Source: Tatlockia sp.
GTDB taxonomy: Bacteria > Pseudomonadota > Gammaproteobacteria > Legionellales > Legionellaceae
DNA length: 64,000 nt
Reading direction: 5' to 3'
Assembly (NCBI GenBank): GCA_013697725.1
Contig: JACCWI010000011.1
Span: 1 to 64,000 of the forward strand
The first letter of the stretch is position 1; each line of letters starts with the position of its first letter. The notes beneath the pieces are model-generated. The model was not told the DNA's origin, did not search any database, and saw only the letters and a program-made list of their open reading frames with translations. The translations under genes and the position numbers were made by a program. This document shows, one piece after another, positions 41,840 to 53,700 of the stretch.

Positions 41840-42346
41840 TTATTTCATGTCAAAAGACGTTGTTGGAAGGTCTTCAGAGACCAGATTAAAATCGCTCGCT
41901 TCCCAGGCCGGTATACAACGCACTATTAATTTCAAGGGTAGATTTTCTGAATTATTGATAACCTGATGTACTTGTCCTGGAGCTATATGGATATGGTTCC
42001 CAGCTGAAACTTCGTGAATCTTCTCATCAATAATAACAAGACCCTTGCCACTAAAAATATAGTAGTCCTCTGTCAAGAAATTATGGACATGCTTTGCAGA
42101 TTTCCCTAGAGGCGCAAAACTAGCCTTGGCATAACTTTGAGCACTTTCGCCATCCGTTGCAAGGCCGCTATATTCAATCACTACTTCGCCTGTTCCACTG
42201 TCGAACGACATTTTATTGTCATCAGAAAAGTTAAAAATTTTATCCTTAGAATGAATTTTCATTTTGTCTTCGGCCAGGATTTCAATTTTTAAACCATCCA
42301 AAAAGCTAAAACGATTCGTATCTTTAAACATGCAATGTTTTCTCAT
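41840..42346 (-). CDS. Cupin-domain protein
   Basis: 168 residues. A single cupin barrel at about 85-155: KHVHNFLTEDYYIFSGKGLVIID supplies the HxH...E metal-binding pattern, and PGQVHQVINN supplies the later His. It is likely a metal-dependent sugar epimerase, dioxygenase or binding protein, but sequence alone does not choose among them. The N-terminal 60 residues are not a recognised domain. Alone on its strand. Confidence 0.8.
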   Translation of the reverse strand: MRKHCMFKDTNRFSFLDGLKIEILAEDKMKIHSKDKIFNFSDDNKMSFDSGTGEVVIEYSGLATDGESAQSYAKASFAPLGKSAKHVHNFLTEDYYIFSGKGLVIIDEKIHEVSAGNHIHIAPGQVHQVINNSENLPLKLIVRCIPAWEASDFNLVSEDLPTTSFDMK

Positions 42347-42614
42347 TTGTTTCCTTCAATAAAATTATGAACTGATGAATTATAATATATATATGATTAA
42401 TAAAGATACATCGGTAAAAATACGGAGTTAACCTTTAAAACTTCAGGACTATTTTGGTAAGCTGAAAACAATTCTGCTAATAAATAAGAGGTTCTGCTAG
42501 CAGTTTTTATGGCCAAAATAAAAGTCTCTTGTTACAATGCCTCAATCAATTTTAGGGTAATAAATTGATTTAAAAGACTATCTCAACTTTAGAAATTTTC
42601 CAACTGAGCTTTTG

Positions 42615-44570
42615 ATGCCACAAGAACATTCTCATTTAAAAGCGTTAAAGTACCGTCCTGACGTGGATGGTTTGCGGGCTATCGCAATTCTTATTGTCGT
42701 AATCTTTCATGCCTTTCCTAAAATAATGCCTGGCGGCTTTATTGGTGTAGATATTTTTTTTGTTATCTCAGGATTCCTAATTTCGACGATTATTTTTTCG
42801 AATCTCGAGCGTGATTGCTTTAGCCTGGGCGACTTTTATAAAAGACGGATTAAGCGATTATTTCCCGCATTAACTCTGGTGTTAGCTACCAGCCTAGTAT
42901 TCGGTTGGTTTATGCTGTTTCCAGAAGAATACACCCAGCTAGGAAAACATACTGTTGCTAGCGCCGGTTTCTTTCAGAACTTTAACCTATTGCGAGAAAC
43001 TGGTTATTTTGACACTCTTGCCGAGACGAAGCCCCTGCTCCATTTTTGGAGTCTGGCTGTTGAAGAGCAATTTTATATTTTTTGGCCGCTTCTGCTTATC
43101 TTCGTTTCAAAAGGTCAGAGGAGTTTTCTGCGGATAACTGCTTGGATTGCAGTATTTTCCTTCGCTGCAAATATCTATCTAATAAAAAGCGGACGTCCAA
43201 TGGCGGCATTTTATCTTCCCTTCTCAAGGTTTTGGGAATTGATGACAGGAAGTGTTTTAGCCTATGTTTTATTAGCTCGCCCTCATCTAATCGAAAAACA
43301 TAAAACCATACAATCCTGCCTAGGCTTTGCATTAATTATTATAGGCTTGCTACTGCTAAATAAAGAAAGCACTTTTCCCGGCTGGTGGGCCTTGCTACCC
43401 ACTCTAGGCGCCCTTCTAATTCTCTCTGCAGGTCCCACTTCCTGGACGAATAACAAGCTATTATCTAATAAACTAATGGTTGGGCTTGGCTTAATTAGCT
43501 ATCCACTTTATCTTTGGCACTGGCCTTTATTGTCATTTCTGCATATTTTTAAGGCTAATGCTTCAAACCTTATGAAAGGCGAAGTTATTCTTGTCGCAAT
43601 CCTGTTTGCATGGCTTACTTATAAATTTATAGAAAAGCCGATTAGATCAAGAAAAGTCTCAAAAAGAGTCGTTGCGCCATTAATTAGCGCGATGGCATTA
43701 ATTTTAGTTGTAGGTGAAATCAATTATCAATCGAACATTTTTCAAAGAAGTGATCAAAGGACAGAATACACTAAATACTTTGATAATTCCTTACCCAAGT
43801 GGGCATATTATACTCGAGAAAACATCTATAAAAAATTTCGTATGGATTGCGATTTCTATGATATTGACAAATACAAAATGGGACAATCTACATTGGTTCC
43901 CCGCCCCGCAATCTCTAAAAGTTGCTACACTAGGAATCCAGCCTATTCTCATTCAGTATTACTCTGGGGAGATTCCCATGCGCAGCATTTGTATTACGGC
44001 TTGAAGAAGAATTTGCCGAAGGACTGGCAAATTTTACTAGGCGTGGGTTCTGGTTGTAACCCAATTCCTGACGTTGACGCACCTTCCACGACTAATTTTT
44101 GTTACCAGTCTAATTGGCTAACTTTAGAAACCATTAAAACCGCAAAACCTGAGGTAGTAATCGTCGCTCAAGTTGCTAGACACTCCATAGAACAAATGAA
44201 TCTTATTGCCACTAAACTTAAAGATTTGGGTGTAAAGAAAATTATCTTTATGGGTCCAATTCCCCAATGGGATAATTTTCTTAATAAGATTATTGCGAAT
44301 TCTTTTTGGAGAAATACACCTAGACGAACTTTTTTTGGAGTCAATCAGGCCATTATTAAAGAAAATAATGAGCTGGTAAGCAAATTTAAAGAAACTAAAG
44401 ATATTTTATTCGTCAATTTAGTTAATTTCTTTTGCAATGAGCAAGGGTGCTTAACTTATATTGGCAACGATAAAAAGCGGGGGATTACTACCTTTGATTA
44501 TGCACATATGGCCCCGATTGCCTCAGATAAGTTGGCCAAGGAAATTTTAGTTAATAAAATTATTTCCTAA
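42615..44570 (+). CDS. OafA-type acyltransferase with SGNH domain
   Basis: 651 residues from ATG 42615 (a TTG lies one codon earlier). The N-terminal acyltransferase-3 domain (about 10-350) has YRPDVDGLRAIAILIVVIFHA and FFVISGFLIS, with about ten membrane spans. The C-terminal SGNH hydrolase-like domain (about 430-650) has LLWGDSHAQHLYYGL (Ser of block I) and DYAHMAP (Asp-x-x-His of block V). Such proteins move acetyl groups across the membrane onto O-antigen, peptidoglycan or other surface glycans. No LPS genes adjoin, so the target is unknown. It is convergent with the giant LRR gene. Confidence 0.9.
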   Translation: MPQEHSHLKALKYRPDVDGLRAIAILIVVIFHAFPKIMPGGFIGVDIFFVISGFLISTIIFSNLERDCFSLGDFYKRRIKRLFPALTLVLATSLVFGWFMLFPEEYTQLGKHTVASAGFFQNFNLLRETGYFDTLAETKPLLHFWSLAVEEQFYIFWPLLLIFVSKGQRSFLRITAWIAVFSFAANIYLIKSGRPMAAFYLPFSRFWELMTGSVLAYVLLARPHLIEKHKTIQSCLGFALIIIGLLLLNKESTFPGWWALLPTLGALLILSAGPTSWTNNKLLSNKLMVGLGLISYPLYLWHWPLLSFLHIFKANASNLMKGEVILVAILFAWLTYKFIEKPIRSRKVSKRVVAPLISAMALILVVGEINYQSNIFQRSDQRTEYTKYFDNSLPKWAYYTRENIYKKFRMDCDFYDIDKYKMGQSTLVPRPAISKSCYTRNPAYSHSVLLWGDSHAQHLYYGLKKNLPKDWQILLGVGSGCNPIPDVDAPSTTNFCYQSNWLTLETIKTAKPEVVIVAQVARHSIEQMNLIATKLKDLGVKKIIFMGPIPQWDNFLNKIIANSFWRNTPRRTFFGVNQAIIKENNELVSKFKETKDILFVNLVNFFCNEQGCLTYIGNDKKRGITTFDYAHMAPIASDKLAKEILVNKIIS

Positions 44571-44707
44571 CCACTTTATTTAAGCACTCATCAAAATTTT
44601 TTTAAAGTCGATTAAATTGGAACTTAGCTAAGCTCAGGAAAAAAAAACCTTTTCGAGAACTAATAGTTCACTTCCTTAAATCATTTTTGTGATAAAACTA
44701 ACTAATA

Positions 44708-47700
44708 TTACCAAGTGCGCCTACTCAAGTTATAACTATCATTTTTTACTGATTCTTTATATTGTTCAGGTAATAGACTTTCAAATTTTTTCATGACCAC
44801 ACCCAAATTGCCATTTTTTAAAGCTACCAATTCGTCATGATCAAACTCAATCAATTTTTTAGGATTATTTAAAGCATCTATTATATTTTCAGCAGCGCTA
44901 ATTTTAAGTGTTGAAGACATGCCGGAGACCCAGCCAAAGAAAGTATGATAGGTTGATTTATCTCTTACTTCTTGCTTACGCCTATCCGAAATATAACCAT
45001 TAAGCGCATTTTTAAACATAGACACCGTCAATAAAGAAGCATTAGAGATATCTGCGCTAAGAATATTTTTATTTGTAATGGTTAGTTGCTCTTTGTTTCT
45101 TAATTTATCTGCACCCCCCACAGAAACTGGATTGGAGCTAGCTTTGCTGTGGGAAATGGATTCTTTAGGGCTCAGGGTAGTGCTTTTTCTAGACGGAATG
45201 ACAGAATTATTTACAGGTTCTTTCTTATGCCTTTTTTCTGATTTCTTTATCTCAGTAATTTTTCCAATCGCCTTAATTCTATCGTCTGCAACATTGATCA
45301 GTGTCCTAACGGTTGGTGCAGGTGATAGCTGTTCACGTTTTGCCTGTGCGCGTTTTCTTTGATAAGCATTTATCATCGCTTTACCGCGTTTGCGTTCAAT
45401 ACCACGTTTGATCAAAATAGTTTTTAATTCCTTTGCTGGATAGAGTGGTAATTCTACCGGCATCATTCTTCTCATCAAGGCATTGCTTGGCTTGCGACGT
45501 CCTGCCATAGTGACTGGATTTTGTGTGCCAATGACCATAAACCCTGGATTTTTAGGACGCTCACCATTAGGTGTTTTTCCCATTAGCAAATTATTCAGTA
45601 AACTCTCCATCATAGGCGCGCTGTTAATTTCATCGACAACCACCACGGAGCCCGAATGGAATGCTTTTAAAAGTAGACGCTCCTTTTCCTCTTTTTCCAT
45701 GCTAACTGGCATGCGGTAAAAAGAATTTATTGGCATATCATTCGTTGCAAGAGTCACTTCCTGATACTCATTTGCTAGCAATTGAGCAATAACCAGCTCA
45801 CTTTTGCCAATGCCAGGCTCACCTTCGATAACAATACCACCGAGGCCCCCATATAATTTTGCGTTGCGTTCATTGTCATTCTCAATATTTTGATTGCGAT
45901 TACGGTATTCGCGCAATGCAAGTAAATCATTTAAATATTGATAGAGAGGTTCACGGGTTGGTGTAAGCACAAAGTCAATCGGCTGTTTTTCAATGGCTGC
46001 ATGAGGTATTGGATCAGAAAATTGTCTATTAAATTCAGAAAGATTATCTTTTGGCACTAAGTTTTTTGCGAGCAAATAGGCATGATGCCGAGCCACCATT
46101 AGGACATCATCTTGTGGATTTTTATCCATATGTGATATGACTAGCAAAGCCATCATTTGTAATTCACGCGGTGAAATCAGAACTTCATCAGTGGAGCATT
46201 CACATAGGAATCGGTAGATTTTTAAAATTTCACGGGCAATAGTGAGTGACTGGTTTTCAATTTTAGTGTTGGCAAATACCGGTTTTAAAATAACTTCAAA
46301 AATAAATTCTTGTGGCATTGCGTGAAAAATCAAGGCATTACCATGACGCTCAAAAAGTGCTGCCATATTGCGTTCGTCCCCATAATTGAGGGGATTTCCC
46401 GCAAAGATCACCTTATGATTTTCTGTAAGTGGAAATTTTTTATCGAGCAAAATACTGGGGGCGTCATCGAATAATCCTTCAAATTCACTCCACTGCCTGG
46501 GGGTGAGATTAGCTTCATCGATAAATAAGATTTTTAGCTTATCAGACTGGTCTTCCGCCCACGCCTGCATTTTCGATTTATTTTTGCCGCTGGCTGACAA
46601 GATTTTTTCAAACAGCGGTTCCTGCAGTTGTCGAGAAATCTCAATAGGTTTCTCATTCTCGCCAGGGAATAAAAATTCCTCTATTTTTTTAAGTTTTTCT
46701 TTTTCCTCATCGTGAAGAAAATTAACCACAGTGGTTCCGTTTTCAATAGTCCAGGCTTTTATATCGTTAACATTAATTTTTTGTAAATAGAGCACATCAC
46801 TTGGCAGGGGGAGTTGAGGCTCCTCTGTGCTAAGGTAGATATGGTTATAATCTTTTGTTTCACCCAAATATAACTGAGTAGTTTCTGAGGCTATATATTT
46901 TTCAACAAAGGTGGATTTACCCACACCTGTAAGTCCTGTCAGAAAAACATAGGGTGAATCTTTGAGAACCTCATTCACCGAGTCCTGGCGTTGTTTAATA
47001 AAAGCATCTGACTTAGCTTTGCTATTTTCTTCATCAAACTCTTGTAGCTGAATACCGCCTGACAAGCCATACATGCCCTGCCAGGGATGCGAGTGGGGGC
47101 TAATAAGTCTTGCGACAGATTTACAGAAGAGTTCAGTTTCCAAGGTCTCTAGTTCATTTATTTTTGTAACGGGAAACCTTTTCTTAAGAAGGTCGAATTT
47201 TTCCTTAACACTTACTTTATGATGAGTGATAGCCGCATAATTAAAACTTTTGGCATCATCAGTAATTATTTTTAAGATCCCTTTCTCCCTCCCTTGCTGC
47301 CGTTCTAATATTAAAGATGCCAGTCCATCAGCTAGTTCTTGAGAAAAATTGCCTTTTAAAATCACATTTTCTTGATTGTCGAGAGCCTGTTTTAACACAC
47401 GATCAGATTGAGTAAATTCAAAAAATGGTTTTTCTGCATCCTTTATCATTTTTCCATTGATATTAGTCCACAGGTCATTGTAACTTAGCTCAGATACGTC
47501 GAGCACCGTCCACAATTCATTACTTGTCAACTGTCGGACGGTGACATCAACATCCGTACTTTGAATGACAATGGGTGAATCGGTAGGGACCTGCGAAACC
47601 TGGGGAAGCTTGTCAAACATTTTTGGCAGGCTAACGGACGACGCACAATGGCAATTTAAAATTACCTGATGTTTCTGGCATTCTATTAAGAGCGCGCCCC

Positions 47701-50700
47701 ATTCGTCTTCGCTTAATGTACGGCTGAGGTTAACATCGAGAGTTATGTCGTGATTTTCAGCAATAACTCCATTGATAGTATCCAGCTGTTTTAAGCTATT
47801 ATCACATTGATAGCGATGGAAAAACTCACCAAACCGGGTTGGGTTTAATATTTCGGCCCCGGCTTTAAGGTTGCTATCGAACAATACATTTTTTTTTAAG
47901 TTTTCCCAGTCATACCCTTCACTTTTAATAAACCTGGATTTTGAAATATCAAGTCTACCTGACTCAAAATAGCCAAGGGCATGGGCACGATCCCATAAAT
48001 GGCAAAATGAGTCATCAGTCCATAAGCCATTTTGAATTTCAATGGGAAGGCCTGATTTTAGAGCCTCTGCCAGCATACCTTCCTCAAAATAAAGATGGTC
48101 TTTTTTAATAATCCAGCGTCCGAGTAAGCGCTCTTCCCAATCCGGTGCATGACATAAATTAATTGGATAAACTTTCTCCTCAAAGTCAGTTTTCTCTTCC
48201 ATCCCTTTGTTAGTCTTTAATTGATCTATTGCAAAAGGACAAATCTCAATATTCCCTAGACCAAATCGCGAATAGAAATCCTCGCCCTGATAACAATCTG
48301 GCTTCGCTGGGTTGATAAGTCCTACTACTACTGCGCAGGCAGGAAGCGAGGTTCCATCTGCCTTAGGTTTACTATCCAGCAAACTATTGAGGCGCACGAT
48401 ATCATCCGCATCAAAACGGTCGTAATTGATAATTAATAGAGGTGGGTTAGCCTTATCCTGGTTAGTCGTTAAAAAATCATATAACACCCCACCCGGACCA
48501 TTTTTTAATTCACCTCTTAAACCAGTCTTTTCAATATAAGGGGCTGAGCAAACAAGGTCATCAGGCGAGTGAACATAAAAAACCGGACGATGAATTCGGT
48601 GGCAATAGCTTTCCAAGGTCAGACTCATTGCCTGGACATGAGCAGACGATGATAATTCTATTAATTGTTTTTGCTTTATCCCGCTAGCAAGCCGCTGGCA
48701 GAAGGCATCGGTAGAATCAAATCGCGTCTTCTCTTTCTGCCAGGTTTCAAATAAATGATCGTAATCATCGGTTAGTTTTAGTAATGGGATGACATTTGCA
48801 GGAGCTTTAATGGGCTGAGCCTTTGATTCTTCCTCTACCTTTGATTTTTCATCTAATAGGATAGGGGTTGCAAATTCCGCAACAATTTTGGTTGAATTAT
48901 TAGATAATTGATTCGGCATGTTGCTTTTATCAAGAGTCAGATCCGCCGCATATCCACCCAGATTATAGGCTATCCAGGGTCTGTCAGCGGATAATTGTAT
49001 TTCTACAAACGCGTGGCAATCATTTGTGTTAAAACGACAGGCAATTGTATCCGGAAGACCCCAATCCTGTTTGTGATTCTGAATGGCATCCATTAAGGCA
49101 AAGGAGCGGTGTCGGCAGGCGCCTGTTTTTTCTTTGTTGATAGCATCAAGGTATTGTTGGCCATTTCCCGGCCCCTTGAATGAATGTGCTCCCTCACCAA
49201 ACTGGCTATAATGCTGAATCAAATTGTACAACGTTTCAGGCAAATCTATTTTTTCTAGTCGGAATTTTTCTAACAGGAAATCCAGTGTCACCGTATAACG
49301 ACCTTTATCTTTAGATCGGATGTAATAGAGATTATCCTTTAATGAATACTTAATTTCACAGGAGACATTCGATTTATCGAGATGATATTCAAGTATTTTT
49401 TCAGCGGAAGATAGTGAGGGTAAAGCTTGCCATCTATTATCTAAAATCAGATCGAGTTTTCCATAATATAAATTTTCCCGGGATGATTTTTCATTGATAA
49501 ATTTGTCCAAAAGATCAAGCTCGCTTTTGGGAATATTGCTCTCTTCTAAAACGTACTCAAGTTCATTGTCATCTAAACGATTATCTACATTAAATGCTTT
49601 GTCGATGGATACAAGAGCATCACTGAGAGTCAATCGGTGATAAACCGACAAACGATATTCACTGGGATGGGGATTTTCATCTCGGCCGCAGAAGATTTGA
49701 TTAAGCTGAAATTCTTGTTTATCGTTCGCTGTATCGGCATCAATCTGCAGACTTGAATCCGCTCTTCGTTGCTGAGGTGCAAGGCTATTTTGTAGATGAT
49801 TTTTTTTAGTTAACGTTTCTGAATGGGTTAGGTTTTGACTTTGGTCATTATTTGAATCCGATTCGCCCACTCTGTTGGAATTGTTTATTCGTTGCTGAGC
49901 TAACAAGTTTTGAATTATGGATTCATTGAATGGCAGACTTCCTTTAGACAATAAATCAGAAAGAAAATCACCGCTGAATGGACTATTTTTTTCAGGATCA
50001 AGATTAGCAGTTCTTGAAAATTGCCTTGTTTTAGGTCTTATTTCTCCTTCGTTATCAGAGGGATATTGCCTATCAGTATTTAAAGTTGAGGTGAACGATG
50101 AAGGACTTTCAGGAATTTTGATTCCTTTTTCATTTAAAATTTTTCTTAATGTAGCATTAGCAAAATCAACATTTCTGCAGCCATACAGTATTACATTTCT
50201 ACCTTTAAGCCTGGGTGCAGAAAGAAGTAATAAGATCAGATGATTAGTATTGATGGTAGCCTCAGATAAATCCAGGGTTTCCAAGGCGCTTAAATTTAAG
50301 TTTGTGGTAAAATCACCACTTACAGTACAACGTTCCAAACTTATTTTTTTTAGTTTTTCTGTATGTGACAATAGACCTTGCAAGCTTTGTGCGGTGATAG
50401 TCGACCCGTTCTTAGTTATTGTTAGAGTCTCCAGCATCTTTAGACTTGGATTTTCAGACATATCGCCTACTATTTTATAAGAATAAAAATGCAACTCTTT
50501 AAGCAGAACTGTTTTAGCCAATAAAGGCTGCAAATTGTTGACTAATACGGAACCTGTACTTAGGGTCAATTTCTCCAAAGATTTTAAATTTAGGTGATTA
50601 GTCATCTTTGTTGTTATTTTAGTAGAACCAAGATCAAGGTCTTTTAGATTGTCTGATTTGGATAATAAATGAGTTACGTCTTCTGCTAATATAGTAGCAC

Positions 50701-53700
50701 TTGATAGATTTAAGATTTCTAATGAGGTCAATTTTAATTCATTAGTGAACGGACCAAATAGAATGCAGCTATGAAGATAAAGACATTTAAGGTTTTCTCC
50801 CTCGGCTAATAATTGCTGCAAAACTATTCTCGTTAAAGTTACATCCCATAAATTCAAAACTTTCAATGATTTTAACTTGAGCAGTTCAGTCGGATCAGCA
50901 CCTGATATTTTACATCGCTGAAAATTTATTGATTTGAGATTTTTTGCATTGGCTAACAGGTAATGCAAATTATTTGCTGATATAGTGGTATCTTGCAAAC
51001 TCAAATCCTGCAATGACTCTAAGTTTACTTTATCAGTTATTGGAGTAAGCAATGTGCGGGAACTCAAATCAAGATATTTTAGGCTTTTGGCTTTATACAG
51101 GATCCTATACAAGCTTAGATCCGATAGTGCAGCTTTTTTATGAAATTTTAAAGTTTCCAAGAACTTTAAATTGAGATTACTTGCTATATCACCCACTATT
51201 GTGCATTTTCCCAAATCAAGTGATTTGAGATTTTTTGCCTTAGCTAAAAAATGCTCGAAACTTTGCGCCGAAAGGGTCATCTTATTTTTTAACTTTAAAC
51301 TCTCGAGTGACTTTAAATTTAAATTCTCTGTTAGGTTTAAATCGCCTACTATAGTACATTCTCGCAGATCGATTGATTTAAGGTTTTGGGCATTGGCTAA
51401 TAGATGCTGAAGGCTTTTAGCAGTGATTGTTGTATTACGTAAATTCAAGGTTTCTAGTGATTTTAAATTTAAGTCTTCGGTCATATCACCTGATATCATG
51501 AGGGACCTTAGATCAAGCGATTTAAGGCTTTCTGCATTAGCCAAGAGAAGCTGAAAATTTGATGCCCGAATAGATGTATTAGAAGGAAGTTTTAAACTCT
51601 CTAATGATTTCAAATTTACCTTGTCTGCAATTTCACCCAATATTTCGCAATTTTGTAAATCTAGTGATTTAAGCTGCTCTGCGTTCGCTAATATTCGCTG
51701 CAAATTCTCTACTGTGATAATTGCAGAATGTAAATTCAAGGTTTCCAATGATTTTAGATTCAACGGAGTGGTAAAGTTTGAGTCTAATAGGCAACCTTCT
51801 AAATTGAGCAATTTAAGTTTACTAGCCTTAATTAGTAAACACTCTAAGCTTGTCCTTGTGATATTAGTTTCACTTAAGCTCAATATTTCCAAGTCTGTTA
51901 AATTTAAGTTTTTATTAAAATCACCCAATATTATATTGCGTGGCAAGCGTAACGATTTTAGGCGAACGGTTTGGAGCAATAAGCTCTGTAAACTTTCTGC
52001 AGAGATGGTGGTATTCCAATGTAAAATTAAAGTTTCAAGAGATTTTAAATTTAGATCTGCAAGATCCTCGCCTACTATTTCTTTAAATCCTAAGGACAAA
52101 TGTTTAATATTTCCTGTGTTAGACAACCAATATTGCAAGATTTGAGTTGAGACCTTTAACCCATGCAGATTTAATACTTCCAATGAACTTAAATTTAAAT
52201 CATTAGATTTATCATCAGGTACTTTGAATCGATCTAGCGAGATTGTTAATTTGTTCAGACTAGGCGCTTGGGTGACTAGCTGCTTTAATTCTGGTTGTGA
52301 GGCACCTGTATATAAGTTCAAAGACTCCAGGGACTTTAAATTTAATTCTTTAGGAATATGAGTTAGTGCACCTTTTAGCGATTTTAAATTCAAAGCTTTA
52401 TCCAATATACGCTTTAATGATTGCGAAGATATTGTAGAAAGAGATAAATCCAAAGTTTCCAGTGAGATTAAATCAAGTGTTTCAGTAAGCTCACCTACTA
52501 TAGTGCAGTGCTGTAAATCTAATTTTTTAAGTTTTTTGGCATTATGCAATAAATGTTGAAAGCTTTGTGCGGAAATGGTCACTCCATTGAGATTTAAATA
52601 TTCTAAAGACTCAAAATCCAAGTCTCTGGTTATCATATTGTCTGATATTTTCTGCTCTGCGAGCTGGAGGAATTTAAGATTAGGTGTATTAGTCAATAGC
52701 TGTATCATACTTTCTTCAGAGAGAGCTGTGCTATCTAACTCTAAAATCTCCAAGAATTTTAAATTCAAACCCGCGAGCAAATTACCTTTAGGCATCTTAC
52801 AGAAGCTTAAATCTAATTTAATAAGGCTATGCGCCTTAGCCAATATATACTGCAAGCTTTGACCTGAAATAGTTGCCGACCTTAAATTCAAATATTCCAA
52901 TAAATTTAAATTTAACTCTTTGGAAACCTCACCAGATATATGACAATTATTCAAGTTAAGCGATTTAATTTTTTCTGTCTTGGCCAATAAATCATGCAAG
53001 ACTTCACCGGCGAGGCGTCCTTCAGATCTATACTGATTCTCAAGGGTAAATCTTTCAATTTCAGATATCTGTGGTAATTCGATTGTGATGGCATTAACTA
53101 AAGTCATATCTTCATTAGGCGCAAGAGTTATCTCCTTACCTATAAATAACTGTGAAACATATGTACCCTTTATTTTCAAAGAATTATAATTTTTAACAAT
53201 TGGGATCTCAGGCATACTATTCTTAACTTTTTTTAAAAATTCACAGCTTTTTTCAGAAAATTCATCTAATTGTATAGTTTTAAGATTTGGCTTTAGCTTA
53301 TTCAAGAAAGAAAAAAGAATCTCTTCCTCATGTTCACTTGATGATAAGTCACTTATTTTCAATTGTCGGGGCTGATCAAATTTTTGATCAATTATAGCCT
53401 GGAGCCAATAATCATCTAGAATCTGCACCTCATCTTTTGTTAGCTTAAGTTGTTTCATAGAGATTGCAGTAATTTCCTCCTGAGTAGCAGGAGTCATGTC
53501 TTTACGAATATTCAACTGCTCAAGAATTGATAGATTCGATTTAGTTAAAGGTTTAACTTGACCATTTTGCCAAATAAAGAGAGTAAATCCATCCTCTAAT
53601 AATTTGCTTATTACTCGAGTATGCTCATTTATTCGATCCTCAGACCAGCCAGAGGCAGTCCAATCCGCCAAGATCAACGATTTCTTTTTTTCTTCAGCTG

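Noticed and set aside
42494..42503. CTGCTAGCAG followed by T tract upstream of the acyltransferase gene
   Set aside because: A 10-bp palindrome with no loop makes a poor terminator and is likely by chance.
49917..52862. Several plus-strand open frames of 70-170 codons opposite the giant LRR gene
   Set aside because: They repeat with the LRR period and are antisense shadows of the coding repeats; no ribosome sites or own families.
50198..52975. Regular repeats that might suggest a CRISPR array
   Set aside because: Units are about 145 bp, diverged, unspaced and in frame with an LRR protein; no cas genes.
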